The notes: a model not told the origin generated them from the letters alone. DNA of 64,000 nt from an uncultured Clostridia bacterium (GCA_937901125.1 CALCGT010000016.1:1-64000); one strand, 5' to 3'; positions 1 through 9,185 are shown, counted from the first letter of the stretch. A program made the numbers and translations.

Positions 1-1085
1 CCCTTCCCTGCCAGAGTAGCATTAAATTTTTCCAAAACCCATTTTTTATCATCTGGATGAATTGCTCTTAGCCAGGAATCTAAGGCATTAGGAAAGTCTT
101 CCTCATTCTCATAGCCCAACATATATCTATATCTTTGGCTCCAGAAAATATCGGTCATCTCACCCGCTTCATCAAAATAGAGATACCACAATGCCGAATC
201 GGTTACGTCATTTACCATATTCAGATTTTCCAGAGTCTGCAAATAGTTATCCCTTGTTTTGGAGCTTTCAGTAATGTCAATCATACTGCGCTGAATAATT
301 GCTTCGCCTTTTTCATCAAATAAAAGACGCGCTTTACCAAGGCATAGCAAATCCTTGCCATCTCTACGATGCACATGATATTCAAAATCTACAGAATCGT
401 TCTCATTTTTAAGCGAATTAACAGCTTCGGTAATTTTAGTAATGTCTGCAGCACTTACGGATTTGGCAATGCCAGAAAAGCCTTCGCGCTGAATATGTTC
501 TTTAGAGGAATAGCCTAGAATTTCTAATGCAACATCATTAACAAAGAGTAATTCCTTGCTGTCTCTCTTATATTGAATAATACCACAGGAAACAGCGGAC
601 AAATATTGCCTTAATTCCTTTTTTGATTCGTCACGCTCTCTAATAACATCGTAAATATATTCTGCTCCCGTGTTTTCATTAACATACTTTTCAATTTCTG
701 CAAAGGAAGCATAAACTACCTTGGGATTGCCATCTTTGTCAAAATAAGGTGTAAGAGAACATCTCAAAAGATGTGGTTCGCTGTTGTTAAAATGAGCTCT
801 TGCTTCTACTACACAGGATTTACGCAGGTTGCCTAAGAAGGATTTATCGAAAAGGCCTAAAATTTTAGCTTTGTCTTCAGGATATGCATATCTGGAAAGA
901 TAGGATTTTGCCATAGAAAAGGACCAGATAGCACCTATAAATTTAGGCACGTAAATGTCATGCATTATCTTAACTTTGGAAGTTGGCAGGTCTATCTCCC
1001 ACACTGCTCCAAGGAAGCTAGTCATGCTTTCAAAAAGTGCTTCATTGTAGGATGGAGAATGCTTGTCCATGCCATTGCTATACAT
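1..1085 (-). CDS. Multi-PAS sensor protein, N-terminal part (cut by window edge)
   Basis: I translated the minus strand from ATG at 1085-1083, which follows GAGGTG at a good distance, and it stays open for 361 codons to the window edge. The visible part looks like three PAS modules: residues about 20-130 (PAS-3-like, motif YPEDKAKI), about 160-275 (GIIQY, FVNDVALEILGY) and about 290-361 (WSQRYRYMLGY, EEDFPNALDSW, HPDD). Such PAS arrays bind small ligands or cofactors in the cytoplasm and drive an output domain. That domain lies beyond base 1; family knowledge favours GGDEF, a histidine kinase or a methyl-accepting signalling domain, but none is seen. No membrane segment is present in the visible part. 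Confidence 0.8.
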   Translation of the reverse strand, partial: MYSNGMDKHSPSYNEALFESMTSFLGAVWEIDLPTSKVKIMHDIYVPKFIGAIWSFSMAKSYLSRYAYPEDKAKILGLFDKSFLGNLRKSCVVEARAHFNNSEPHLLRCSLTPYFDKDGNPKVVYASFAEIEKYVNENTGAEYIYDVIRERDESKKELRQYLSAVSCGIIQYKRDSKELLFVNDVALEILGYSSKEHIQREGFSGIAKSVSAADITKITEAVNSLKNENDSVDFEYHVHRRDGKDLLCLGKARLLFDEKGEAIIQRSMIDITESSKTRDNYLQTLENLNMVNDVTDSALWYLYFDEAGEMTDIFWSQRYRYMLGYENEEDFPNALDSWLRAIHPDDKKWVLEKFNATLAGK

Positions 1086-1240
1086 GATAATCACCTCAGA
1101 TTATTAAAAACGCAAAATTTACTTAATAGTATATAATTCTATGTAACGCAAAAAGTTTCCTGCTAGAATAATTGTATTCACCTTCCAAATGAATGAAATG
1201 TTTGTGAAATGTTATTTACGAAAATGTGAACTTGGAAAAT

Positions 1241-1269
1241 AAAAAGGCTGAAGCGTTTAACTTCAGCCT
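1241..1269 (-). terminator. Orphan rho-independent terminator facing left
   Basis: A 9-base perfect stem (AGGCTGAAG / CTTCAGCCT, 7-base loop) is followed on the minus strand by a run of five T. It would end minus-strand transcription, yet no minus-strand gene lies directly to its right, only the plus-strand integrase. The rest of 1086-1482 is AT-rich, with a run of seven G at 1364-1370 and no other gene that I can see. Confidence 0.7.
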
Positions 1270-1482
1270 ATAATTGTTAGAACCTAAATCCAATCAAACT
1301 CTCAAATTTGTCTTATTTACTTGCATACTTAATAAGATTTTTAAATAAACTCAAGTGCTTTTTGGGGGGGATTTTAGCTATCCTTGAAAGTATATTTTCC
1401 TTCACAAGTTAATCTTAAAGATATACACTCACTAATATCGTAGTAATTTTGGTCAATTAATCACGAAGGAGAGATGTCACAC

Positions 1483-2592
1483 ATGCCAAGAACAGCAAAA
1501 AATATTTACAAAAGAAAGGATGGTCGTTGGGAAGCTCGATATCCTGTCGGAAAGAAAGAAAACGGAAGAACAAGATATGCCTCTATTTATGCCAAGAGTT
1601 ATACAGAGGCAAAAGAACTATTATTGAAGGCTCAATCAACAACAATTGTACCTCGTAAAAATAAAATAACTTTTTCAGATGTTTTGAATGACTGGATGAA
1701 AATAAATTCACTAAACCAAAAGTCAGCAACCAAATTAAAATACGAGTATTTAATTGAGACTCACATCATTCCTGAACTTGGCGGATATCATGTTGGGGAG
1801 ATTAACGAAGTGATAATAAATGAATTTTTAGGAAAGAAGATGTCCACTGGAAGAAAAGATAGAACCGGGGGATTATCTGGCAGCTATGTTAAATCCATGT
1901 TGATCATCATACAATCAGCATTAAATTATGCCGTAGAACAGGAATTATGTCCAAAATTAAAATCACAGATTAACAAACCTACTGTGGATCAGAAGAATAT
2001 TGCTATATTGAGTCCTCTGGAACTACAAAAATTGGAAAATGGGCTATCGGCAGACTGCTCCCTTGAGAGCTTGGGAATAATGCTTTCACTTTATACAGGA
2101 TTGAGAATCGGAGAAATATGTGCTTTACGATGGATGGATGTTGATTTAGAAAACAGAATACTCCATATAAGACACACTATATCTAGAGTGAAAAATACGG
2201 ATTCAACATCTGATTCAAAAACCCGCCTCATCTTAGATACGCCAAAGACAAAATCCTCATTAAGAGAGATCCCTATTACGACTAAGCTGTTTCCACTATT
2301 GTCCAATGCCATCACATCTTCTATTTCGGAGTTTGTGATATCTGATCAATCATCTTTTCTTAGTCCACGGACATATGAATATAGATTTCATAAGAAACTT
2401 GATGAGCATAATGTCACGCAGATTAATTATCATGCACTACGCCACACATTCGCCACCAGATGTATTGAAAAGGGGATAGATGTTAAAACGCTCAGCGAAA
2501 TTTTAGGACATTCAAACGTAAGTATTACTTTAAACACATATGTTCATTCATCTATGGAGTTAAAGAGAACACAACTTGAAAAGCTTAATTAA
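1483..2592 (+). CDS. Tyrosine recombinase / phage-type integrase
   Basis: Site-specific recombinase of the lambda-integrase family, which integrates or excises mobile DNA. Order of parts: N-terminal arm-binding segment (residues 1-50, KNIYKRKDGRWEARY), SAM-like core-binding domain (about 55-155), C-terminal catalytic domain. The catalytic set is complete by my numbering: R208 (TGLRIGE), H317 and R320 (HALRH), H343 (LGHSN), Y353 (LNTYVH). ATG at 1474 touches the AAGGAGAG ribosome site, so the start is more likely ATG 1483 (369 aa). No excisionase, replication or cargo gene is beside it, so it looks like the survivor of a decayed element. Confidence 0.9.
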   Translation: MPRTAKNIYKRKDGRWEARYPVGKKENGRTRYASIYAKSYTEAKELLLKAQSTTIVPRKNKITFSDVLNDWMKINSLNQKSATKLKYEYLIETHIIPELGGYHVGEINEVIINEFLGKKMSTGRKDRTGGLSGSYVKSMLIIIQSALNYAVEQELCPKLKSQINKPTVDQKNIAILSPLELQKLENGLSADCSLESLGIMLSLYTGLRIGEICALRWMDVDLENRILHIRHTISRVKNTDSTSDSKTRLILDTPKTKSSLREIPITTKLFPLLSNAITSSISEFVISDQSSFLSPRTYEYRFHKKLDEHNVTQINYHALRHTFATRCIEKGIDVKTLSEILGHSNVSITLNTYVHSSMELKRTQLEKLN

Positions 2593-2615
2593 AAATCTAT
2601 TTTGGTCAAAAAAAT

Positions 2616-2656
2616 GGTCGGATATTCTATATTTCCTGGAATATACCGATCCTTTT
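2616..2656 (+). terminator. Terminator of the integrase gene
   Basis: GGTCGGATATTC pairs with GAATATACCGATCC (12 pairs, two single-base bulges) and is followed by TTTTAT. It lies 24 bases after the integrase stop codon. Confidence 0.55.
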
Positions 2657-2862
2657 ATAGGTTTTATCAAGAACATATAGTTCTACGCAAATAAATCATT
2701 ATATTTTCTATTCCCGGCATTGCTGCAGTTTCATTATCAGCAAAAATCCGGGGCTTTTTTATCCATTCACTTATAGGAATCGGCAGGGTCAAATTAACCT
2801 GTCAAAGAAGATTTTCTATTTCTATTAATTTTCCTTCTTCTAATCTCCTATATATAAGGGTT

Positions 2863-3140
2863 TTATGGGCATTCGTCAAATGCCGGAAACCCTTGATTTT
2901 GCTGGGTTTTCTTGTTGTTTATATATAAATTTTTTCTCCGCTCATCCTTCAGAAACTCTTCCCAGTCCTGGTGTTCCGGGCGGAAAGAAGCCATATAGGA
3001 GCCGAAAAGAGATTTCGATGAATTTTTTATCCAAATTATCTTGCAAAAGAGGGGGTTTTTCCTTATCATAAATATGGTACTGTACAAAAGCCAGATAAAG
3101 TGGGACATCGATCCCGGATAAGTCATGTACAGGCTGGTAT
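2863..3140 (-). pseudogene. Degenerate gene of unknown family (two reading frames)
   Basis: Two overlapping minus-strand frames each look protein-like over part of their length. One reads DVPLYLAFVQYHIYDKEK, then KKFIEISFRLLYG. A shifted frame continues SFRPEHQDWEEFLKDERRK. The switch falls near 2985-2995. Joined, they would give about 70-90 residues of charged, helical sequence. I do not recognise the family. A decayed gene of the same mobile remnant as the integrase is the simplest reading; chance open frames are the alternative. The rest of 2657-3384 holds only the two terminators listed. Confidence 0.25.
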
Positions 3141-3141
3141 G

Positions 3142-3186
3142 AGAGAAAGAACGAACTTTGGCAGGGGCTGTTCTTTCTCTTTTTTG
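3142..3186 (+). terminator. Strong plus-strand terminator hairpin
   Basis: An 11-base perfect stem (AGAGAAAGAAC / GTTCTTTCTCT) is followed by TTTTTT. No recognised plus-strand gene reads into it apart from possible readthrough of the integrase. Confidence 0.6.
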
Positions 3187-3230
3187 TAGATACATGGATT
3201 ACTATACGGGAAGATGCTGTGGAATACAAG

Positions 3231-3260
3231 AAAAAAGTGTGCCGTTTTTTCAGGCACACT
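3231..3260 (-). terminator. Terminator of the ABC transporter operon
   Basis: AGTGTGCC / GGCACACT is an 8-base perfect stem with a 9-base loop. On the minus strand it is followed by TTTTTT. It lies about 125 bases after the last transporter gene. Confidence 0.8.
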
Positions 3261-3384
3261 GGTAGAGACAATATTTGGTATTGGAGATTATAATCTGCTG
3301 TTTTAGTGCAGGAGACAGGAACTTTTATTCGCCAGACAAGAATCACAGCCTAAAGACAAGGTGTTAATATTTTTTCATATATTG

Positions 3385-4143
3385 TTAATTACAAATTCCC
3401 CAGAATTTTTTCACATTTGTTGCAACGGAAATAAGAGTCTTTGTTATTTCTGATTGTGGAGAACACAGAACGGTTTCTATGCTTCCCTGCTCCATGATTT
3501 TTCCCTCACTCATAACGATTAATCTATCACACACCTTCGCAGCCATAGCAATATCATGTGTAACCATCAAAAACCCGAACTCCCCGGTCTTCGAAATCTG
3601 TCCAATCAGCTCCACAATGCTTTCTTTGACTTCCTGATCAAGCATAGAAGTAGGTTCATCTAATATCAGTATATCGGGTTCAAGAATCAATGCACGCGCA
3701 ATGCTGACACGCTGCCGTTCGCCTCCGCTTAGCTGGGAGGGGAGGCGTTTCCCACATACAGCCACATCCAAATGAACATCCGAAAGAGCTTTCGCTACTT
3801 CCCTCTCGCACTCCTTGTAAGAACGTTTTTGCTTCGTAAAAATCAGAGGCTCTGCAACACTTTGATAGATGGTCATAGAAGGATTCAGCGAAGCATATGG
3901 ATCTTGTGCAACAACTCCCAACTTCCCTTTTACTGAAATTGTTCCATCATCCTGTTTCAATAATCCCACGATCATCTTTAATATAGTCGTTTTTCCGCAT
4001 CCACTTGTACCAATGATACCAAGGGATTCTCCTTTTTGCAGACTAAGAGAAACATCATCAACTGCCTGAATGAGACTGTCTTTTCGTTTGTTCCTGCCAA
4101 TAAAACTTTTTTTAACATTCAAGAGTTTTACATAGCCTTCCAT
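3385..4143 (-). CDS. Peptide/nickel-class ABC transporter ATPase (second subunit)
   Basis: ATP-hydrolysing subunit of a DppF/OppF/NikE-type importer, working at the inner face of the membrane. Seen: Walker A GTSGCGKTT, Q-loop VVAQDPYASLNP, signature LSGGERQRVSIARAL, Walker B ILILDEPTSMLD, switch His in MVTHDIAMA. At 252 aa it is short, near NikE length; Opp/Dpp ATPases usually run about 320 aa with a C-terminal extension that is missing here. Last gene of the minus-strand operon, 14 bases after its partner ATPase and followed by the terminator at 3231-3260. The substrate cannot be read from sequence. Confidence 0.9.
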   Translation of the reverse strand: MEGYVKLLNVKKSFIGRNKRKDSLIQAVDDVSLSLQKGESLGIIGTSGCGKTTILKMIVGLLKQDDGTISVKGKLGVVAQDPYASLNPSMTIYQSVAEPLIFTKQKRSYKECEREVAKALSDVHLDVAVCGKRLPSQLSGGERQRVSIARALILEPDILILDEPTSMLDQEVKESIVELIGQISKTGEFGFLMVTHDIAMAAKVCDRLIVMSEGKIMEQGSIETVLCSPQSEITKTLISVATNVKKFWGICN

Positions 4144-4157
4144 AACTGTATCCTTTC

Positions 4158-4844
4158 CTAATTAATGCTTATCTGTCTGTCGCAAAAACTATCTGCCAGT
4201 ATCTTGTCATGGCTGATAAATAAAATACTGATATCTTCTTTTTTCTTAAGTTCCAGAATCGTCCCCAACACTTCTGCCTGTATTAGTAAATCAAGCCCCG
4301 TAGTCGCTTCATCCAGAATAAGCACCTTGGGGTGAAAAATGATCGCCATTGCAATTGCTGCACGCTGCTTCATCCCACCACTCAGCTCGTGCGGATAAGA
4401 ATAAAACACATCTTCATTAAGGCATACCATGGATAAAAGCTCAAAAATCCGCTGTTTTTTTTCTTCTTTGCGACCTTTCCCCTCATACACATCCAACATT
4501 TCCATCATTGTTTCTCCAATGGTAAAAAGAGGGTTAAATCCTGACATTGATGCCTGGGGAACGAGTGCAATCTGTCTCCAGTTCCACTTTTTCTCTTTCA
4601 AATCAATCCCCTGATATTGTAATGTTTCACCTTCAAAGCAGATCTCTCCGGCAGCAACTGCGTTATAATCCTCCAGCATTTCCGTTAATGCCCAGACGAT
4701 CGTACTCTTTCCGGCTCCTGATTTTCCACTGATGCAAAGTATCTCGCTCTGATATAATGAAAAACTCAGATTATGAATCACAGGTTCTTCTGCATCTTTA
4801 TATCGTATCGTTAATTTATTTACATTTAATATAGGTTCTTTCAT
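4158..4844 (-). CDS. Peptide/nickel-class ABC transporter ATPase (first subunit)
   Basis: DppD/OppD/NikD-type ATPase that pairs with the next gene to power import. Seen: Walker A GKSGAGKST, Q-loop LVPQASMSGFNPL, signature LSGGMKQRAAIAMAI, Walker B VLILDEATTGLD and switch His in FISHDKILA. At 228 aa it is very short for the family, ending right after the H-loop region, without the usual C-terminal oligopeptide-class extension. That favours a small-ligand (nickel-like) or specialised system rather than Opp, but is weak evidence. It starts directly after the stop of the upstream permease (no gap), consistent with translational coupling. Confidence 0.9.
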   Translation of the reverse strand: MKEPILNVNKLTIRYKDAEEPVIHNLSFSLYQSEILCISGKSGAGKSTIVWALTEMLEDYNAVAAGEICFEGETLQYQGIDLKEKKWNWRQIALVPQASMSGFNPLFTIGETMMEMLDVYEGKGRKEEKKQRIFELLSMVCLNEDVFYSYPHELSGGMKQRAAIAMAIIFHPKVLILDEATTGLDLLIQAEVLGTILELKKKEDISILFISHDKILADSFCDRQISIN

Positions 4845-5657
4845 TTAGTGCTCCAGTCTGCGATCCATTTTTCCTTCTGTACCATATGAAATCATCGTTA
4901 AGGCACAGGAAATCAATATAATACAAATTCCCGGCGGCAGAATCCACCATACCCACGCATCGGTAAGGAGTGCATTTTTTGCCTGTGCATAATAAATAAT
5001 CGTCCCCCAACTCTTTACTACAGGACTTCCTAATCCCAGAAAGCTTAAAGAAGATTCTGACAAAATTCCCGCCCTTACACAAGCAGATGCTCGATACATA
5101 AGAAATGGTAATAATTCCTTTAACACGTGTCTGGTAAGAATATAAAAATCACCAGCGCCCATTGCCCGAATGGTCTGTATATATTCTTTATTTTTGATAC
5201 TGAGAATCTGTGAACGAACGATCCTTGCTGTACCAAACCATGACATCACACCCAAAATCACGGATGTAGTAATCGGTCCCGGCTTTGTAAACGCACTTAA
5301 AATAATGACCGTTGGTAAAAACGGAATCGTCATAAAAAATGCCGTAATCTTCATCAGAAACCGGTCAGTCCTGCCGCCATACCACCCTGAGACCATACCA
5401 ACAGCACTTCCAATTACAATGGAAATAGCAGCAGACCAAAAGCCAATTGCGAGTGATGTCCTTGTCCCGTACACAAGCTCACTGAAAATGTCCTGACCAA
5501 TATCGTTTGTACCCAAAAAATGTTCTGCCGATGGTTTTAAGTAAGTCGCTGCCATATCTGTATATGGATCATAAGGTGCCAGCCATGGAGCAAAAACAGC
5601 AATAGCTGTCATAATTACTAAAATCCCCCAACCAATGGTTGCTATTTTTTTATTCAT
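4845..5657 (-). CDS. ABC transporter permease, DppC/NikC type
   Basis: Membrane permease of the peptide/nickel importer class. Residues 1-30 contain the first membrane helix, followed by the family hallmark APYDPYTDM and FLGTNDIGQDIFSELVYGTR. The binding-protein-dependent transport domain spans about 65-260, with five further hydrophobic segments and the EAA-type loop around IRAMGAGDFYILTRHVLKE. At 270 aa it has a normal length. Its start overlaps the end of the DppB-type gene by 8 bases. With that gene it should form the heterodimeric channel. Confidence 0.92.
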   Translation of the reverse strand: MNKKIATIGWGILVIMTAIAVFAPWLAPYDPYTDMAATYLKPSAEHFLGTNDIGQDIFSELVYGTRTSLAIGFWSAAISIVIGSAVGMVSGWYGGRTDRFLMKITAFFMTIPFLPTVIILSAFTKPGPITTSVILGVMSWFGTARIVRSQILSIKNKEYIQTIRAMGAGDFYILTRHVLKELLPFLMYRASACVRAGILSESSLSFLGLGSPVVKSWGTIIYYAQAKNALLTDAWVWWILPPGICIILISCALTMISYGTEGKMDRRLEH

Positions 5658-6624
5658 ATTCCTGCACCTCCAGTCTCGGGTCTATTCTGTCATATAGAAC
5701 ATCCGACAAAAAGAGAGCTACAATCGTTAGCAACGAAGCCAATAAAAAGGTATACTGAATTAGTGGATAATCCCTCGCTTTTACGGCTTCCTGCATTAAG
5801 GTTCCAAGTCCCGGATAAGTAAAAACTGTTTCAATCAAAACAGAGCCGCTTAACAGATACCCCACATCCATCATAAACAGAGTAAAGACAGGCACTAAGG
5901 TATTTCTCATAACATACCAAATCGTAATACGTTTGTTCGGAACACCACGCATTTTTGCAAGTTTTACATAATCCTCACTCAATATTTGAAGTACACTGTG
6001 TCTGGAAGTAGTAAAAAAGCTCATAAGAGATGTGACCAGCATCGTTAATAACGGTAATGCCAGATGATGCAGAATATCCAGGAGCTTTCTAATTCCCGTA
6101 TAGTTTTCCCACATCGAATATGCCCCATAAATCGGAAACCAGCCCAGCTTTACTCCAAAGACCGCCAAAAGTATAACCGCCATCCAAAACGATGGTATTG
6201 AATCAAGAATTGTGGTAGAAATAACCAGTGACAAATCTTTTTTCTTTTTTCTTCTAAATGCAGACCATGCTCCTAATGCTGTACCAATCAATGTTGAAAG
6301 CAACATATTGGTTCCGGCAAGGAGTAACGTCCATCCGGTTCGGGTAGCAATCAATTCTAAGATCGGCTGCCTTTTAGAGTAAGAATTTCCCCAATTAAGA
6401 GTAAACAGATCTCTTAAATAATATAGAAACTGCTTCCATAATGGGTCATTTAAATGATATGCATCCAAAATTCCCATTTTTTGTGCGGCAGTCAAGTCCC
6501 CTGGGTTCTCTCCTACTAATGATTTTAAAGGGGAGCCCGGCAACAGACGCGGCAAAAAGAAGTTTATGATAATGATTGCCACTACAAGAATCAGGTAATG
6601 GTTAATTCTTTTTTTCGTTTTCAT
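5650..6624 (-). CDS. ABC transporter permease, DppB/NikB type
   Basis: Partner permease of the importer. Family marks: an N-terminal helix ending FFLPRLLPGSPL, then the NWGNSY and KRQPILELIATR region, a transport domain with about six membrane helices, and the EAA-type loop KLAKMRGVPNKRITIWYVMR. An earlier in-frame ATG at 6657 lacks a ribosome site; ATG at 6624 has GGAG seven bases upstream, giving 324 aa. A terminator-like hairpin at 6677-6705 sits between this gene and the binding-protein gene, so permease transcripts should be rarer than binding-protein transcripts. Confidence 0.9.
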   Translation of the reverse strand: MKTKKRINHYLILVVAIIIINFFLPRLLPGSPLKSLVGENPGDLTAAQKMGILDAYHLNDPLWKQFLYYLRDLFTLNWGNSYSKRQPILELIATRTGWTLLLAGTNMLLSTLIGTALGAWSAFRRKKKKDLSLVISTTILDSIPSFWMAVILLAVFGVKLGWFPIYGAYSMWENYTGIRKLLDILHHLALPLLTMLVTSLMSFFTTSRHSVLQILSEDYVKLAKMRGVPNKRITIWYVMRNTLVPVFTLFMMDVGYLLSGSVLIETVFTYPGLGTLMQEAVKARDYPLIQYTFLLASLLTIVALFLSDVLYDRIDPRLEVQEYE

Positions 6625-6676
6625 AAAAAGACTCCATTCTGCTGACAACATCAGCATAAACAGGTTTTACAATCCA

Positions 6677-6705
6677 AAAAGGCTGTTTCACAAGAACAGC
6701 CTTTT
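6677..6705 (-). terminator. Intra-operon attenuating hairpin after the binding-protein gene
   Basis: AAAAGGCTGTT pairs with AACAGCCTTTT (11 bases, 7-base loop), and the minus strand continues with T. It lies between the substrate-binding gene and the permease genes. Family knowledge: such hairpins set a high binding-protein to permease ratio. Confidence 0.7.
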
Positions 6706-6743
6706 CGGACAAAAATACAATACTTGCGTATCATTCTACTTTA

Positions 6744-8402
6744 TTACTGCTCGCCTACAAAGGAGAAGATATTTACTACATTCATCCCCTTACCGGCTAC
6801 CCATCCATCATACATTTCTGTATTGCATGCCTGCATAGTATCTGCATATGCGATTGTAATCAACGGAACTTCTTCTGCAATAACAGTCTGAAGTTCTTTC
6901 AGAAGTGATTCCATTTCTTCCATGGTACTTACAGAAGATAATTTTTCATTTACAAGGGTATCAAATTTCTCACTAACATATCCACATACATTATTTGTTC
7001 CAGCCGAAAAATCACTGGAACACAAAGAAATCAGATATGTCAAAGAGTTACTGCTTGACCATCCCCATGTAGAAAGGTCATAATCTCTTCCGTTTGCAAC
7101 TTCAAAGTCTGGCCATATGTAAGCATCTGCAGTATCCATATCCATAGTCATAATCTGAACATCAATACCAATTTCTTTTAACTGTGTTTGAATCAATTCA
7201 CAAGCACGGCTACGGAGATCATTTCCGGAACAGGTAATGATTTCAAAGGAAAGCGGATTGCCTTCTGCATCAAGTCGAATACCATCTTTCATTTCCGTAT
7301 ATCCAAGTCCTTCTAATAATTCAACAGCTTTCGCCTGGTCATAAACATATTCCAATCCTTCCTGGGAGTAACTAAGGTCACTACGGACAGCACCTCTTGT
7401 ACCAACAAGTGCATGTCCGCCATACAGTGTTTCACAAATTGTATTCACATCTATTCCGTATGCAAGTGCATTTCTGAAATTCACATTATCAAACGGTGCG
7501 CGACCATTATTGATGTTGATAATCATTGGTGCAAATCCCGGATTTGAATATACGGTGATACCATCAACAGCTTCAAATGTTTCTAACATTTCAATTCCGA
7601 TACTTCCTGTACTTGCAGCGAGTTCCCCCGAAAGAATTCCCTGCTGAATCGCCGTACTGTCACCCATAATTGGCATATTGATATTTTTTACCTTAGGTGT
7701 GCCACGGAAGTAATCCTCAACGGCTTCCAGTTTATAGTATTCGCCTGTTTTATATTCCACCAGTTTGTACATACCACTACCGATAGAATCAGTAATGGTT
7801 GTAGCATCTTCTACGCCTTCATAAACTGCATCATCAAGTATACGAATATAACAAAAGCCATCTCTCATATAGTTGATATCAGCTTCTTTTAAAACAAATT
7901 TTACTGTTTTTTCGTCAATCACTTCGATAGATTCAATTTTGTCACACTGTTTTCTCTGACCAGAAACATTCTGTCCTGAAGGATATTCAAAAGAGAATTT
8001 AATATCTTCTGCTGTAACAGGATTTCCGTTGTGGAATTTCTGTCCTTCTTTCAAAGTAAATGTATATTCTTTGAAATCAACAACTTCGTAGTCATCTTCA
8101 ATCATCCATGGGATGATTTCATCGTTTACATCAGTTGTCATGAGTGTATCATAGATCAGACGATTCGCTGTCAATCCAGTTCCAGATACATAAGTAAATG
8201 GTGCAAGTGTATTTTCATCCTTCGTGATTGCAATCGTAAGTGTTTCAACTATCGCATCGTTTTTTTCTTCAGACGCAGTTTCTTCTGTTGAAACTGTTTC
8301 ATCTGTCGGTGTTATTTCTGGTTCAAAAATATTCCCACATCCTGTGACCATCATTACAGTTATTATCATCACTGCAAACAGCTGTTTAAAATATTTTCGC
8401 AT
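6744..8402 (-). CDS. Extracellular solute-binding lipoprotein, family 5
   Basis: Captures the substrate outside the membrane and delivers it to the permease. Residues 1-21 form a lipoprotein signal ending VTGC, so Cys22 should be lipidated. An acidic linker (about 23-52, rich in T, E and D) follows. The body has family-5 marks: FTYVSGTGLTANRLIYDTL, FTLKEGQKFHNGNPVTAEDI and NFRNALAYGIDVNTI. At 552 aa it has the usual length for peptide/nickel binding proteins. The ligand is unknown. The neighbouring genes differ from classical Opp and Nik loci. Confidence 0.93.
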   Translation of the reverse strand: MRKYFKQLFAVMIITVMMVTGCGNIFEPEITPTDETVSTEETASEEKNDAIVETLTIAITKDENTLAPFTYVSGTGLTANRLIYDTLMTTDVNDEIIPWMIEDDYEVVDFKEYTFTLKEGQKFHNGNPVTAEDIKFSFEYPSGQNVSGQRKQCDKIESIEVIDEKTVKFVLKEADINYMRDGFCYIRILDDAVYEGVEDATTITDSIGSGMYKLVEYKTGEYYKLEAVEDYFRGTPKVKNINMPIMGDSTAIQQGILSGELAASTGSIGIEMLETFEAVDGITVYSNPGFAPMIININNGRAPFDNVNFRNALAYGIDVNTICETLYGGHALVGTRGAVRSDLSYSQEGLEYVYDQAKAVELLEGLGYTEMKDGIRLDAEGNPLSFEIITCSGNDLRSRACELIQTQLKEIGIDVQIMTMDMDTADAYIWPDFEVANGRDYDLSTWGWSSSNSLTYLISLCSSDFSAGTNNVCGYVSEKFDTLVNEKLSSVSTMEEMESLLKELQTVIAEEVPLITIAYADTMQACNTEMYDGWVAGKGMNVVNIFSFVGEQ

Positions 8403-8425
8403 TTCCTTTTCCTCTGTTGATTTTT

Positions 8426-9181
8426 TTACATCAATTGATTTAAAACGAACATCCCATCTCTGCGGTAATTTTCTGAAAGCAGTACGTGGTTATGTCCGGT
8501 TGAACCATAAAATAAATGATAGGCCTGATCCATCAGTCGTTTGATAGCCCTGCCACGTTCCAGACGCGTTTGCATCTGGTCAAATCCAGGTATCAGCTGT
8601 GCATACTGCTTCTCTTTTTCTGTACCTTCTGCTAATTCTGCAATAAATTCCAGCTGAGATTCCAATACATCCATAGCCTCGCATTTTGCCTGCCATGAAG
8701 AAGCAATATCTACCAGGCAGTTTGGATGCTCAGGAGTCATATAGTAAATTGAAAAATGACGATGAGGTTTTAAATCCGGCATTTTGTCGCGAGCATAGTC
8801 TCTTCCTGCCAAAGCCATAGACTCCAATAAAAGCGTCATAGCCGGACGTCTTCCCGGGTCAAGATCACCAATGCAATGCTCCGTGTCTTGAGTAATTATA
8901 ATATCAGGACGAAAACTCCGAATAACCCTGATTACTACCAGTTTTTCTTCTTCAGAGGCTGAAATTGTACCCGTATCCATTCCGAGATATTCGATACTAC
9001 AATGCAGTTTTTCAGCAGCTTTCTCTAATCCTTCACGCATTCTTGATCCTGCAAAAAGAATGCTTGCGTGTGATACACCGCCAGCCATGGCATTTTTATG
9101 CAGTACACCGCCACATTCAACTATTTCCATTCCATATACACCTAATAGCAATATTCGTTTGCCATTTATATTCTCTGCCAT
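8426..9181 (-). CDS. PIG-L (LmbE)-like protein lacking the zinc ligands
   Basis: Overall shape and length (251 aa) match the PIG-L/LmbE deacetylases, which remove N-acetyl groups from sugars using zinc held by a PHPDDE-type motif and a later HPDH. Here the first motif region reads GVYGMEIVECGG: the CGG end is kept but the His-x-Asp-Asp core is not. The second region reads GDLDPGRRPAM in place of HPDHR. All usual metal ligands appear lost, so it may be a non-catalytic binding protein, or the family call may be wrong. It lies 23 bases upstream of the binding-protein gene, inside the transporter operon. Confidence 0.6.
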   Translation of the reverse strand: MAENINGKRILLLGVYGMEIVECGGVLHKNAMAGGVSHASILFAGSRMREGLEKAAEKLHCSIEYLGMDTGTISASEEEKLVVIRVIRSFRPDIIITQDTEHCIGDLDPGRRPAMTLLLESMALAGRDYARDKMPDLKPHRHFSIYYMTPEHPNCLVDIASSWQAKCEAMDVLESQLEFIAELAEGTEKEKQYAQLIPGFDQMQTRLERGRAIKRLMDQAYHLFYGSTGHNHVLLSENYRRDGMFVLNQLM

Positions 9182-9185
9182 CGAA

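Noticed and set aside
1364..1370. Run of seven G upstream of the integrase
   Set aside because: A single G-run without partner runs cannot form a quadruplex by itself and has no other context.
2865..3071. 68-codon plus-strand frame right of the integrase
   Set aside because: No ribosome site, proline- and serine-rich low-complexity translation, and it opposes the more protein-like degenerate minus-strand frames.
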